From Flavobacteriia bacterium (GTDB lineage: Bacteria > Bacteroidota > Bacteroidia > Flavobacteriales > Flavobacteriaceae), in NCBI GenBank assembly GCA_004293045.1, contig RDXY01000015.1:1-42623 (forward strand): 42,623 bases of DNA. Direction: 5' to 3'. The position numbers and the translations under genes were made by a program. Under the pieces are notes generated by a model. It saw nothing but the letters and a program-made list of their open reading frames with translations, searched no databases and had not been told where the DNA came from. Numbering within the stretch: the stretch's first letter is position 1; each line of letters begins with the position of its first letter. Of the stretch, positions 9,322 through 19,011 are shown one piece after another.

Positions 9322-11219
9322 TATTTTACATCTCGAATTATAAATACATAAACTAAAAATCCAACCATTCCGAATATGAATGCAAATAAATACACCCCAA
9401 TATTACCATTTTGAATTTTCTTCCCTTTAATAGATAATGCATATGTAGCACCACCTAATCCAATAACTGCTTTTGAAATAAATTTCTCCACATATTTTTT
9501 AGCAAAATTGGAAATCAAATAGATTGGTTTCACAATTGTAGCCATATATATTTCATCTAAATAATATTTATTAGATAAAACTTTGTGTAAACCTTGAACT
9601 TCTGAATCGGCAACTGGAATTTCTTTTTTCTTTAAATATTTAGAATAGGCTATTGCAATTCCTAATAAGGCTCCAAGAGTTGCCACTGCCATTAACGTAT
9701 ATTCAGTTGTTCCTAAAGTATGAGTTTCGTGTGATTTATGTGCGAATAATGGCGCTAAATAATGATTTAACCAACTGTGTCCTGGTAAACTAATAGCTCC
9801 ACCAATGGCTGCTAAAGTTGCCAAAATTACTAATGGAATAGTTATTAAAGCCGGACTTTCGTGTAGATGATGTTTTTGTTCCTCTGTTCCTCTAAAGTCG
9901 TTAAAGAAAGTTAAATACATCAATCGGAACATATAAAAAGCGGTCATAATTGAAGCTATTGACCCAATTATCCATAAAGGTATGTTACTATGAAAAGCCG
10001 TCATTAAAATTTCGTCTTTAGACCAGAAACCTGAGAAAGGAAAAATACCTGAAATCGCTAAAGTAGAAATCATCATGGTCCAAAAAGTAATAGGCATCAC
10101 TTTTCTTAAACCACCCATATTTCTCATATCTTGTTCTCCATGTAACGCGTGAATTACAGAACCTGAACCTAAGAACAAACAAGCTTTAAAGAAAGCGTGC
10201 GTAATTACGTGAAAAACAGCCACTTCATAAGCACCTAAACCTAATGCTAAAAACATTAAACCTAATTGCGAAACGGTAGAATAAGCTAATACTTTTTTAA
10301 TATCGTTTTGAACCAACCCAATGGATGCAGCAACAATTGCTGTGATAGCACCAACGATTGCAATTACGTTTTGAATATCTGGAGTAAAATCGAATAAGAA
10401 ATTCATTCTGGTAATCATAAAAATACCTGCTGTTACCATCGTTGCTGCGTGAATTAATGCAGAAACAGGTGTTGGTCCGGCCATTGCGTCTGGCAACCAA
10501 GTCGCTAAAGGTAATTGCGCTGATTTTCCACAAGCTCCAATAAATAAACAGAAAGCAGCTAAACTTAATAAAGGTAAATCAATAGTCTTTAAGAATACTT
10601 CTGAATGCATACCCTTTGCAATTTCTGAAAATTCTAAACTGTTAAAAACATATCCTAAAATGAAAATTCCAATTAAGAAACCTAAATCTCCAATACGGTT
10701 CATAATGAATGCTTTTTTTGCTGCATCATTATAATCTTGGTTTTTATACCAAAATCCGATTAGTAAGTACGAACATAAACCTACGCCTTCCCAACCAATA
10801 AACATAATTAGTAAGTTACTTCCAGCTACTAAAGCAATCATGAAGAATACAAACAAATTTAAATAGGAGAAAAATTTATGCATATTGTCATCTTCATGCA
10901 TGTAACTGATAGAATACAAATGAATTAATGCGCCAATCCCTGTTACAAACAACAACCATAAAACAGATAATTGATCGAATAAGAAAGAAAAATTTATTTT
11001 AATGTTTCCAATTGAAAACCAATCTGCCAAATGAAAAGTAAATGAGTTTCCATTAGCATTAATTTGAGAGAATAAACAAATCGCGCATAAAAAAGATACA
11101 ACAATTGCTGTTGTTCCTAGTACACCAGAAATTGTTTTTCCTAATGATTTACCGAAAAATGTGTTGATTAAAAAACCAACTAACGGCGTAAATAATAAGA
11201 GTAATATTGTAGTATTCAT
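9321..11219 (-). CDS. nuoL: NADH-quinone oxidoreductase subunit L
   Basis: Largest antiporter-like subunit (ND5), with a long C-terminal lateral helix that braces the membrane arm. 632 residues. Conserved parts: MFIGWEGVGLCSYLLIGFWY, GACGKSAQLPLATWLPDAMAGPTPVSALIHAATMV, and IKKVLAYSTVSQLGLMF. The C-terminal region beyond about residue 500 contains the lateral helix and a final membrane anchor. It lies 6 nt after nuoK and is coupled to nuoM through TAATG. Confidence 0.97.
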   Translation of the reverse strand: MNTTILLLLFTPLVGFLINTFFGKSLGKTISGVLGTTAIVVSFLCAICLFSQINANGNSFTFHLADWFSIGNIKINFSFLFDQLSVLWLLFVTGIGALIHLYSISYMHEDDNMHKFFSYLNLFVFFMIALVAGSNLLIMFIGWEGVGLCSYLLIGFWYKNQDYNDAAKKAFIMNRIGDLGFLIGIFILGYVFNSLEFSEIAKGMHSEVFLKTIDLPLLSLAAFCLFIGACGKSAQLPLATWLPDAMAGPTPVSALIHAATMVTAGIFMITRMNFLFDFTPDIQNVIAIVGAITAIVAASIGLVQNDIKKVLAYSTVSQLGLMFLALGLGAYEVAVFHVITHAFFKACLFLGSGSVIHALHGEQDMRNMGGLRKVMPITFWTMMISTLAISGIFPFSGFWSKDEILMTAFHSNIPLWIIGSIASIMTAFYMFRLMYLTFFNDFRGTEEQKHHLHESPALITIPLVILATLAAIGGAISLPGHSWLNHYLAPLFAHKSHETHTLGTTEYTLMAVATLGALLGIAIAYSKYLKKKEIPVADSEVQGLHKVLSNKYYLDEIYMATIVKPIYLISNFAKKYVEKFISKAVIGLGGATYALSIKGKKIQNGNIGVYLFAFIFGMVGFLVYVFIIRDVK

Positions 11220-11225
11220 TTAGAA

Positions 11226-11543
11226 TTATCCTTTTAGATTTTTTAAATTATCGATGTCAATATTTCCAATATTTCTAAATACCGAAACAAGAATTGCCAA
11301 TCCAACAGCTACTTCAGCGGCAGCAACTGCCATAGTGAAAAATACAAAAACTTGCCCCGATGGATCTTCATGATATGAAGAAAAGGCAACTAAAAGTAAG
11401 TTGACAGCATTTAACATAATTTCAATAGACATAAACATGATTATGGCATTTCTTCTATATAGAAGTCCAAACGCACCAATACAAAACAGCAAAGCTGAAA
11501 GTGTAATGTAGTTTCCAATACCAACGTGTTCTAATATGTTCAT
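11226..11543 (-). CDS. nuoK: NADH-quinone oxidoreductase subunit K
   Basis: Small three-helix subunit (ND4L), 105 residues. The membrane glutamates needed for proton transfer are present in [16 protein letters not shown] and [18 protein letters not shown]. It lies 2 nt after nuoJ and 6 nt before nuoL, the standard order J-K-L. Normal length. Confidence 0.96.
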   Translation of the reverse strand: MNILEHVGIGNYITLSALLFCIGAFGLLYRRNAIIMFMSIEIMLNAVNLLLVAFSSYHEDPSGQVFVFFTMAVAAAEVAVGLAILVSVFRNIGNIDIDNLKNLKG

Positions 11544-11545
11544 AA

Positions 11546-12049
11546 TTAAATTTTTTCTTCTTTTTTAGAAATTAATACGGCTCCAATCATAGATACAAGT
11601 AATAATACTGAGGCAAATTCAAAAGGCACTTGGTATTCGTTTAACAATACATTACCTAAAACTTTAATAGATTGATAATCTACACCTGAATTTACATATT
11701 CTATATTTTCTGGTTGTGCTTTACGAAGGGCTGCAATTAAAACCAATCCTAAAATTCCAGCTGAAAAAACAGCTGCAAGTTTTGCATATAGCGGTTTTGA
11801 TGACTCGTCTTCTTTATCTAAATTCATGAGCATTAAAGTAAATAACAATAATACCATAATAGCACCTGCATATACAATAATATGTACGATAGCCAAAAAT
11901 TGCGCATTAAATAGTAAGTAATGTCCTGCTAATGAAAAAAAGCATATTACTAAATAAATAGCACTATGAATTGCATTTTTACTGAAAACAGTTAAAAAGG
12001 CAGTTCCTAAGGTTATGGCTGATAATATATAAAAAACAATTTCTATCAT
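11546..12049 (-). CDS. nuoJ: NADH-quinone oxidoreductase subunit J
   Basis: Membrane subunit (ND6), 167 residues with five predicted helices. The signature [22 protein letters not shown] and [18 protein letters not shown], the latter with the pi-bulge region of helix 3, are clear. It starts 2 nt after nuoI, in the normal operon order. Confidence 0.95.
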   Translation of the reverse strand: MIEIVFYILSAITLGTAFLTVFSKNAIHSAIYLVICFFSLAGHYLLFNAQFLAIVHIIVYAGAIMVLLLFTLMLMNLDKEDESSKPLYAKLAAVFSAGILGLVLIAALRKAQPENIEYVNSGVDYQSIKVLGNVLLNEYQVPFEFASVLLLVSMIGAVLISKKEEKI

Positions 12050-12051
12050 AA

Positions 12052-12597
12052 TTAATTTACGGTATTAGTTTGCGTGTTTTTAATTGCCATATCTAAAGGC
12101 ATCACCAGTTTATCTTTTCCGTAGATAAAAGCTTCTCTTTCGTAGCCAGAATTTACAATTTTTTTAGATTTTGTTAAGTAAATAGCTTCTTTAGGACAAG
12201 CTTCTTCACATAAACCACAGAAAATACAACGCAACATATTTATTTCATAAATTTCAGCGTATTTTTCTTCTCTATACAAATGTTTTTCATCTGCATTTCT
12301 TTCTGCAGCTTTCATAGTAATGGCTTCAGCAGGGCAAGATAAGGCACATAATCCGCAAGCGGTACATCTTTCTCTGCCTTGGTCGTCACGCATTAGCATA
12401 TGTTGTAAACGAGCAACTGGACTCATTTCGCGAACTTCTTCAGGATATTTTATGGTTACTTTTCTTCTAAACAAATGTTTAAGAGTAGTCCATAATCCTT
12501 TCAAAATCGTCCAAACGTAAATTCGTTCTAAGAATGTCATTTCCTTATTGGAAACTTCCATTTTTCTTCCTGATAATGATATTTGTTGTACTGACAT
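12052..12597 (-). CDS. nuoI: NADH-quinone oxidoreductase subunit I
   Basis: Ferredoxin-like subunit carrying clusters N6a and N6b, which pass electrons to NuoB. 181 residues. Two 4Fe-4S motifs: C78-TA-C81-GL-C84-ALS-C88-P and C124-IF-C127-GL-C130-EEA-C134-P, each followed by the usual Ala/Glu turn. The N-terminal amphipathic region (about 20-45) should lie on the membrane. It sits between nuoH (7 nt) and nuoJ (2 nt). Confidence 0.97.
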   Translation of the reverse strand: MSVQQISLSGRKMEVSNKEMTFLERIYVWTILKGLWTTLKHLFRRKVTIKYPEEVREMSPVARLQHMLMRDDQGRERCTACGLCALSCPAEAITMKAAERNADEKHLYREEKYAEIYEINMLRCIFCGLCEEACPKEAIYLTKSKKIVNSGYEREAFIYGKDKLVMPLDMAIKNTQTNTVN

Positions 12598-12604
12598 TTT
12601 CTTA

Positions 12605-13636
12605 CTAATTAAATAAAACCATTACAATTCCTGTAATAATAATATTAATAACCGCTAATGGTATTAATATTTTCCAACCCAAATGCATCAATTGATCGTA
12701 ACGGAAACGTGGAATTGTCCATCTTACCCACATGTAGAAAAAGATGAAGAAACATATTTTTGCAAATAAGGTTAAAAATCCTAATAAGGCACCAATATTT
12801 ATGCCCCAATTTTCATTTACCCAAGCCATTCCTGGAAAGTGGTATCCTCCTAAGAAGACAACAGATAAAATTGTTGAAGAAATAAACATATTGGCATACT
12901 CAGCAAATAAATAGAATCCCATTTTCATGGATGAATATTCCGTATGATAACCACCAATTAATTCTGACTCACATTCTGCTAAATCGAAAGGGGTTCTGTT
13001 GGTTTCCGCAAAGGAACAGATTAAGAAAATTAAGAAAGCTAATGGTTGATAGAAGATGTTCCATCCTTCATTGGCTTGCATTACGGTAATGTCTTTTAAT
13101 GATAAAGAACCCGACATCATTAAAATGGAAATCATGGCTAATCCCATCGCCACTTCATAAGAAATCATCTGCGAAGAGGCACGAACGGCTGACATCAAAG
13201 AATATTTGTTATTTGATGCCCAAGCACCAATCATAATCCCATATACACCAATTGATAATACACCAAATACATATAATATGGATACATCAATATCTGTTGC
13301 TTGTAGTAAAACATCTCTTCCGAAAACGTGGATTTTATCTCCCCAAGGAATAACAGCGCTTGTAATTAACGCCGTACTCATTGCAATCGCAGGTCCTAAA
13401 ATAAATAAAAATCTATTTGGCGTGTTGGGAAAAAATTCTTCTTTGGTAAATAATTTGGCTCCATCGGCAAGCGGTTGCAATAAGCCACCCCAACCTGCAC
13501 GGTTTGGTCCTACACGGTCTTGTAAAAAAGCTGCTACTTTACGTTCTGCCCAAGTGGAATACATGGCCATAAGCATGGTTAATGCAAATACAGCTACAAT
13601 AATGACACTTTTTTCTATGATAAATACGCTATCCAT
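12605..13636 (-). CDS. nuoH: NADH-quinone oxidoreductase subunit H
   Basis: Membrane subunit (ND1) that forms the quinone chamber with NuoB and NuoD. 343 residues, about eight or nine helices. Typical segments: ERKVAAFLQDRVGPNRAG near the N-terminus, RASSQMISYEVAMGL, AETNRTPFDLAECESELIGG, and a C-terminal VRWTIPRFRYDQLMHLGWK. Its ATG overlaps the nuoG stop by one base (TAATG), so there is no room for any further nuoG coding sequence between them. Confidence 0.97.
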   Translation of the reverse strand: MDSVFIIEKSVIIVAVFALTMLMAMYSTWAERKVAAFLQDRVGPNRAGWGGLLQPLADGAKLFTKEEFFPNTPNRFLFILGPAIAMSTALITSAVIPWGDKIHVFGRDVLLQATDIDVSILYVFGVLSIGVYGIMIGAWASNNKYSLMSAVRASSQMISYEVAMGLAMISILMMSGSLSLKDITVMQANEGWNIFYQPLAFLIFLICSFAETNRTPFDLAECESELIGGYHTEYSSMKMGFYLFAEYANMFISSTILSVVFLGGYHFPGMAWVNENWGINIGALLGFLTLFAKICFFIFFYMWVRWTIPRFRYDQLMHLGWKILIPLAVINIIITGIVMVLFN

Positions 13637-14655
13637 TAGTTATTTGTATTTTTTAATGGTACACCTGACATACTTATTTTGGTTCGATCTTCATCGCGAC
13701 CTAATAATATGTTTTTTTCTGTATCTATATTTACTTTTTCCAAAGTACGGGTATAATTGTTTTGGTTGATTACAGAATCTTTTGCAAATTTTTTCGGACC
13801 TTCAATCGTCCAGTCTGAAACTTCTTTTTTATCGAAACGGCAGGTATTACAAATAAATTCTTCTACTTCGCCATATTGGTCTTTTCTACCAGTAACTCTT
13901 TGAATTTCGTTTCCGAACATCCAAACTGTTGTTTTCCCGCAACAAGTAGTACATGCTCGGTGTGCATTGAAAGGTTTGTTAAACCAAACTCTGCTTTTAA
14001 AACGGAACGTTTTGTCTGTTAAAGCGCCAACTGGACATACGTCAATCATGTTTCCAGAAAATTCATTATCAATGGCAGCAGAAACACAAGTTGAAATTTG
14101 TGCATGATCTCCACGATTTAAAACTCCATGAACTCTTTTATCGGTTAATTGGTCCGCTAAAGTCGTACAACGTTGACATAAAATACAACGATTCATGTGT
14201 AATTGAATTTTATCTCCAATGTTTTCTGGTTCAAAAGTTCTTTTGTCTTCGATGAATCGCGTTTCTGATTTTCCGTGTTCGAAACTTAAATCTTGTAAAT
14301 TACATTCTCCGGCTTGGTCACAAACAGGGCAATCCAAAGGGTGGTTGATTAATAAAAACTCGGTAACCGATTTTCTTGCTTCTGTTACTCTATCTGAATT
14401 TTTACTATTCACTTCCATGCCATCCATACATCCTGTAACACAAGATGCCATTAATTTTGGCATAGGTCTTGGATCCGCTTCACTACCTTTAGCCACTTCG
14501 ACTAAACAGCAACGACATTTTCCACCGCTTCCTTTTAATTTCGAATAATAACACATGGCTGGCGGCACTAAATCGCCTCCAATCATACGTGCAGCTTGCA
14601 GGATAGTTGTTCCTGGTTCTACTTCAACGCTTTGTCCGTCTATGGTTACTTTCAT
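13636..14655 (-). CDS. nuoG: NADH-quinone oxidoreductase subunit G, short form
   Basis: Iron-sulfur subunit of the peripheral arm. Only 339 residues, against roughly 700-900 in other bacteria. Present: a 2Fe-2S ferredoxin domain (C35, C47, C50, C72; N1b), the His-Cys cluster H105/C109/C112/C118 (N5), a 4Fe-4S site C157/C160/C163 with C207 in CPVGALT (N4), and a cysteine-rich end (C235, C238, C239, C269, C272) resembling the N7 entry of the molybdopterin-like domain. The large molybdopterin-oxidoreductase-like domain is missing. The one-base overlap with nuoH and the intact frame show this is the natural length; short NuoG is, to my knowledge, a feature of Flavobacteriaceae. It follows nuoF after a 45-nt spacer. 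Confidence 0.93.
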   Translation of the reverse strand: MKVTIDGQSVEVEPGTTILQAARMIGGDLVPPAMCYYSKLKGSGGKCRCCLVEVAKGSEADPRPMPKLMASCVTGCMDGMEVNSKNSDRVTEARKSVTEFLLINHPLDCPVCDQAGECNLQDLSFEHGKSETRFIEDKRTFEPENIGDKIQLHMNRCILCQRCTTLADQLTDKRVHGVLNRGDHAQISTCVSAAIDNEFSGNMIDVCPVGALTDKTFRFKSRVWFNKPFNAHRACTTCCGKTTVWMFGNEIQRVTGRKDQYGEVEEFICNTCRFDKKEVSDWTIEGPKKFAKDSVINQNNYTRTLEKVNIDTEKNILLGRDEDRTKISMSGVPLKNTNN

Positions 14656-14700
14656 GTTTTAAATGTTTGATTCCTAGTGGAATCATTTTTTAATTTTTTA

Positions 14701-16065
14701 TTAAACAGTTTGTTTGCTTACTAAATGTTGCACTTTCGAAAAAGGTTCTGCTACAAAATGGTTTCTATCTTTAATTTTTTCTGGGAATCTTACATGGTAT
14801 TCAAATTCTTCTCTGAAATGACGAATAGCTGCTGCTACTGGCCAAGAAGCCGCATCGCCTAATGGGCAAATGGTGTTTCCTTCAATTTTTGATTGAATAT
14901 TCCAAAGTAAGTCAATATCTTCATCGCGACCTTGACCATTCTCTATTCTCCATAATATTTTTTCTAACCAACCTGTTCCTTCACGACATGGCGTACATTG
15001 TCCGCAACTTTCATGGTGATAGAAACGTGAGAAATTCCATGTGTTTCTAACAATACAAGTAGTATCATTATATACGATGAAACCTCCAGAACCTAACATT
15101 GAACCTGTTGCGAAACCTCCATCTGATAAGGATTCGTAGGTCATTAATCGGTCTGTTCCGGCTGCTGTTTTGTATATTAAATGCGCAGGTAAAATCGGCA
15201 CCGATGAACCTCCAGGCACTAAAGCTTTTAAAGGTCTGTCGTCAATCATACCCCCACAGTATTCGTCTGAATTCATAAATTCTTCTACTGTAATACCCAT
15301 TTCAATTTCGTACACACCAGGATTTTTAATATGTCCCGAAGCAGAAATTAGTTTGGTACCCGTAGAACGTTCTAAACCAATTTTTGCATATTCAGCACCA
15401 GAATTCATAACAATCCAAGGCACAGCAGCAATGGATTCTACATTATTTACCACGGTTGGGTTCGCCCATAAACCTGAAATAGCAGGAAATGGTGGTTTGA
15501 TACGAGGATTTCCTCTTTTTCCTTCTAAAGATTCGATTAACGCCGTTTCTTCTCCACAGATATAAGCACCTGCACCAACGTGCACGTACAAATCTAAATC
15601 GAAACCAGAACCTTTAATATTTTTTCCTAACCAACCAGCGGCATAAGCTTCTTTAATAGCTTTTTCTAAAATTTTGAAAACCCACATATATTCACCTCTG
15701 ATGTATATGTAAGAAAGATTGGCACCAAGTGCAAAACTTGAAGTAATCATTCCTTCTATTAAAAGGTGAGGAATATATTCCATTAAGAAACGGTCTTTGA
15801 AAGTACCTGGTTCTGATTCGTCTGCATTGCAAACTAAATGACGTGGTTTTCCTGATTTTTTATCGATAAAACTCCATTTCATTCCTACTGGGAAACCGGC
15901 ACCACCTCGACCACGAAGTCCGGAAGCTTTTACTTCTTCAGTAATATCGTCTGGTTGCATGGTTAGTGCTTTTTCCACTGATTTATACCCGCCATTTTCA
16001 CGGTATACCTCATAGGTTTTTATGCCTGGAATATTTATTTTGTCTAATAATATTTTTCTTCCCAT
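14701..16065 (-). CDS. nuoF: NADH-quinone oxidoreductase subunit F
   Basis: NADH- and FMN-binding subunit where electrons enter complex I. 454 residues. Visible: the glycine-rich NADH loop GLRGRGGAGFP (49-59), the FMN-site region CNADESEPGTFKDR (79-92), GAGAYICGEETALIESLEG (164-182), and the N3 4Fe-4S ligands C354, C357 and C360 in ESCGQCTPCREGTGW with C400 in TICPLGDAA. It lies 4 nt after nuoE. Normal length. Confidence 0.97.
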   Translation of the reverse strand: MGRKILLDKINIPGIKTYEVYRENGGYKSVEKALTMQPDDITEEVKASGLRGRGGAGFPVGMKWSFIDKKSGKPRHLVCNADESEPGTFKDRFLMEYIPHLLIEGMITSSFALGANLSYIYIRGEYMWVFKILEKAIKEAYAAGWLGKNIKGSGFDLDLYVHVGAGAYICGEETALIESLEGKRGNPRIKPPFPAISGLWANPTVVNNVESIAAVPWIVMNSGAEYAKIGLERSTGTKLISASGHIKNPGVYEIEMGITVEEFMNSDEYCGGMIDDRPLKALVPGGSSVPILPAHLIYKTAAGTDRLMTYESLSDGGFATGSMLGSGGFIVYNDTTCIVRNTWNFSRFYHHESCGQCTPCREGTGWLEKILWRIENGQGRDEDIDLLWNIQSKIEGNTICPLGDAASWPVAAAIRHFREEFEYHVRFPEKIKDRNHFVAEPFSKVQHLVSKQTV

Positions 16066-16069
16066 GATA

Positions 16070-16600
16070 TTATTTATCGTGTAAAGTTATTTTTTCTGCT
16101 TTGCAATCTTCAATTAAAGTATCGAAGGATTCCTTGGATAGTTTTTCGTGATAAAAATCGCCTAATTGCAACATGGGTGCATATCCACAAGCGCCTAAAC
16201 ATTCTACCCCAACTACCTGAAATAGTCCGTCTGAAGTAATTTCTCCTTCTTTTACGCCCAATTTAGCACACGCGTAATCCATTAAGTCTTCTACACCACG
16301 CGTCGCACAACATGAAGTTCTACAAAATTCGAACATGTATTTTGCTACCGGTTTTGTGTTAAACATCGTATAGAAAGTCACTACTTCGTACACCTCAATT
16401 GGAAGGATTTCCAAAATTTCAGCTACTTTTTGTTGCAGTTCTACACTTAACCAATTGTCATGAGCATCTTGTACTTCATGTAAAACGGGTAGTAAAGCCG
16501 ATTTCTTTTTATCTGCAGGATAATGACTGATTAGTTCGTTAATACGAGTCATTAACGCTTCAGTAATGTGTATCTCTTGTTTGATATTTGATATTTCCAT
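16070..16600 (-). CDS. nuoE: NADH-quinone oxidoreductase subunit E
   Basis: Thioredoxin-fold subunit holding the 2Fe-2S cluster N1a. 176 residues. Ligand cysteines: C93 and C98 in EFCRTSCCATRG and C134 and C138 in VECLGACGYAPM. It is separated from nuoD by about 80 bp of very AT-rich DNA (16601-16681) containing repeated TTTATAATTTAAAATT-like words; I see no terminator or convincing promoter there, so the operon probably continues through it. Confidence 0.96.
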   Translation of the reverse strand: MEISNIKQEIHITEALMTRINELISHYPADKKKSALLPVLHEVQDAHDNWLSVELQQKVAEILEILPIEVYEVVTFYTMFNTKPVAKYMFEFCRTSCCATRGVEDLMDYACAKLGVKEGEITSDGLFQVVGVECLGACGYAPMLQLGDFYHEKLSKESFDTLIEDCKAEKITLHDK

Positions 16601-16681
16601 TTTTTTTATTTTAAATTTTGAATTAGAAATTTTAAATGTTTGTACTGATTTATAATTTAAAATTCATCATTTATAATTTAA

Positions 16682-17920
16682 TTAAGCGTCTAATTCGCCA
16701 GCAATTACATTTAAACTTGACAAAATTACAATGGCATCTGACAACATGGCTCCTTTAATCATCTCAGGATAAGCTTGATAATATATAAAGCTTGGTCTTC
16801 TGAAATGTAATCTATACGGTGTTCTACTTCCGTCTGTAATTAAATAAAAACCTAACTCACCATTACCACCTTCAACAGGTTGGTATACTTCGGCAACAGG
16901 AACAGGAACTTCACCCATTACAATTTTAAAGTGATAAATTAAGGCTTCCATATTATGGTATACGTCCTCTTTTGGAGGAAGGTAATAATCTGGAACATCA
17001 GCATGGAATACATTGCCTTCTGGCATTTTATCTAATGCTTGACGAATAATGCTTAAACTTTCCCACACTTCCGCGTTTCTTACGCAGAATCTGTCGTACG
17101 TATCACCTGATTTTCCAACAGGTACATTAAATTCGAAATCTTCGTAGGAAGAATATGGTTGTGCAACACGAACATCGTAATCTACACCAGCGGCTCTTAA
17201 ATTTGGACCTGTAAATCCGTAATCCATGGCCATTTCTGGAGTTATTGCACCTACATTTACTGTTCTGTCAATAAAAATTCTATTTCTTGTAAATAAATCT
17301 TCAAATTCTTTCCAAGCTACTGGGAAATCTTTTAAAAAGGTATCAAGTAATTCAAAAGCTCTTGGTGACCAATCTCTTTCAAAACCACCAATTCTTCCCA
17401 TATTTGTGGTTAAACGTGCGCCACAAATTTCTTCATAAATTTCATAAACCTTTTCACGGAATTGAAATACATAAAGGAATCCGGTATATGCACCTGTATC
17501 TACACCTAAAATGGAGTTACAAATTAAATGGTCTGTAATACGCGCTAATTCCATTACTATAACACGTAAATATTGTGCACGTTTTGGAACTTCTATATTT
17601 AATAATTTTTCTAAAGTCATCCACCAAGCCATATTGTTTATTGGTGAGGAACAATAATTCATTCGATCTGTAAGCGGTGTAATTTGATAAAAGGGACGAT
17701 TTTCAGCAATTTTTTCAAATGCTCTATGAATATACCCTATTGTTGGCTCTGCGTCTAAAATGCGTTCACCATCCATCAATAAGATATTCTGAAAAATACC
17801 GTGAGTGGCAGGGTGAGTAGGTCCTAAGTTTAAGATAGCTAATTCGCTTCCGTCTTCGTTATGACGTTCCTCAATGTATTTATAATATCTGTGATCTGAA
17901 GGTAATGTTACTTTTCCCAT
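16682..17920 (-). CDS. nuoD: NADH-quinone oxidoreductase subunit D
   Basis: 49-kDa subunit that forms the quinone site with NuoB, related to NiFe-hydrogenase large subunits. Signature stretches: NLGPTHPATHGIFQ, IGYIHRAFEKIAENRPFYQ, DRMNYCSSPINNMAWW, and the C-terminal SDAIVILSSLNVIAGELDA. Three in-frame ATGs are possible (17953, 17935, 17920). I chose 17920, giving MGKVTLPSDHRY, because it begins one base after the nuoC stop whereas the others overlap nuoC, and because a short leader before the HRY motif is what I recall for relatives; the start is uncertain, the gene is not. Confidence 0.94.
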   Translation of the reverse strand: MGKVTLPSDHRYYKYIEERHNEDGSELAILNLGPTHPATHGIFQNILLMDGERILDAEPTIGYIHRAFEKIAENRPFYQITPLTDRMNYCSSPINNMAWWMTLEKLLNIEVPKRAQYLRVIVMELARITDHLICNSILGVDTGAYTGFLYVFQFREKVYEIYEEICGARLTTNMGRIGGFERDWSPRAFELLDTFLKDFPVAWKEFEDLFTRNRIFIDRTVNVGAITPEMAMDYGFTGPNLRAAGVDYDVRVAQPYSSYEDFEFNVPVGKSGDTYDRFCVRNAEVWESLSIIRQALDKMPEGNVFHADVPDYYLPPKEDVYHNMEALIYHFKIVMGEVPVPVAEVYQPVEGGNGELGFYLITDGSRTPYRLHFRRPSFIYYQAYPEMIKGAMLSDAIVILSSLNVIAGELDA

Positions 17921-17921
17921 C

Positions 17922-18449
17922 TTAAATTGTTGCATTATTAATGGTTCTACCAAAGAAACGGTCGTCTTTATCTGTTCTTCCTGAATCTTCCATTGGAAAT
18001 TCTTTTCTCATGGGGAATGAGGTCATTTCATCCATATTTAAAATTCGTACTAAATTTGGATGTCCGTCAAAATTAATTCCATAGAAATCATAAGTTTCAC
18101 GCTCCATCCAATTGGCACAATTAAATAAAGAAACGACTGATTTTACTTCAGGATTGGCTCCGTTTAAAAATGTTTTTACTCGAATTCTTTTGTTTTCGTA
18201 CCAATTATGTAAATGATATACCACACAAAATTGTTCATTTGTGTCGCTATCTGGGTAATGAATTCCGCATAAATCAGTTAAGAAACTAAAGTTTAAACTA
18301 GGTTCTTCTTTTAAAAATTTTATTACGTTGTACACTACATCTACATCGGCTTCTAAAACAAACATGTCGTATTCTGTTCTAAAATACTTTACGTGGTCTC
18401 CAAAAGTTTCTTGAAGTTTACTTTGTATGTCTACTGATTCTAAAGCCAT
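17922..18449 (-). CDS. nuoC: NADH-quinone oxidoreductase subunit C
   Basis: 30-kDa structural subunit of the peripheral arm, 175 residues. The family signature is present as NWMERETYDFYGINFDGHPNLVRIL, preceded by FLTDLCGIHYPD. It is a free-standing NuoC, not fused to NuoD as in E. coli. It lies 2 nt after nuoB and directly before nuoD. Confidence 0.96.
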   Translation of the reverse strand: MALESVDIQSKLQETFGDHVKYFRTEYDMFVLEADVDVVYNVIKFLKEEPSLNFSFLTDLCGIHYPDSDTNEQFCVVYHLHNWYENKRIRVKTFLNGANPEVKSVVSLFNCANWMERETYDFYGINFDGHPNLVRILNMDEMTSFPMRKEFPMEDSGRTDKDDRFFGRTINNATI

Positions 18450-18451
18450 TA

Positions 18452-19000
18452 TTATTCTATATTATAGGAAGCTAACAATTCTTTATATTCTGCAGAATGT
18501 CTTCTTCTTTGAGATTCACTTTTTACTAATTCTTGTAATTGCATTACGCCATCTACTATTTGCTCTGGACGTGGAGGGCAACCGGGCACATAAACGTCTA
18601 CAGGAATTACTTTATCAATACCTTGTAAAACAGAATAGGTATCAAAAATACCACCAGATGAAGCACAAGCTCCTACGGCGATAACCCAACGAGGTTCTGA
18701 CATTTGTTCGTACACTTGACGTAAAATGGGTGCCATTTTTTTAGAAATGGTTCCCATTACAAGAAGCATATCTGCCTGACGAGGCGAAAAACTCACACGT
18801 TCGGAACCAAAACGAGCCAAATCATAATGCGACGCCATGGTTGCCATAAATTCGATCCCACAACATGAAGTAGCAAATGGTAATGGCCATAATGAATTGG
18901 CACGAGCCAAACCAACTACTTGGTCTAATTTTGTTGCGAAGAATCCTTCACCTACATGTCCTTCAGGAGCAGCAACCATATTTACTTTATTCTTTTCCAT
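18452..19000 (-). CDS. nuoB: NADH-quinone oxidoreductase subunit B
   Basis: Subunit carrying cluster N2, the last iron-sulfur centre before quinone. 182 residues. Ligands: the tandem pair C46-C47 in [12 protein letters not shown]112 in [10 protein letters not shown], and C141 in [23 protein letters not shown] (92-103) is also typical. It starts 11 nt after nuoA. Confidence 0.97.
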   Translation of the reverse strand: MEKNKVNMVAAPEGHVGEGFFATKLDQVVGLARANSLWPLPFATSCCGIEFMATMASHYDLARFGSERVSFSPRQADMLLVMGTISKKMAPILRQVYEQMSEPRWVIAVGACASSGGIFDTYSVLQGIDKVIPVDVYVPGCPPRPEQIVDGVMQLQELVKSESQRRRHSAEYKELLASYNIE

Positions 19001-19011
19001 ACTTTATATTG

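Noticed and set aside
13206..13769. 187-codon plus-strand ORF opposite nuoH and nuoG
   Set aside because: Lies wholly antisense to two well-supported genes and has no recognisable domain; an antisense shadow.
13636..14655. nuoG as a frameshifted or truncated pseudogene
   Set aside because: The frame is intact, the iron-sulfur ligands are conserved, and the stop overlaps the nuoH start, leaving no lost sequence.
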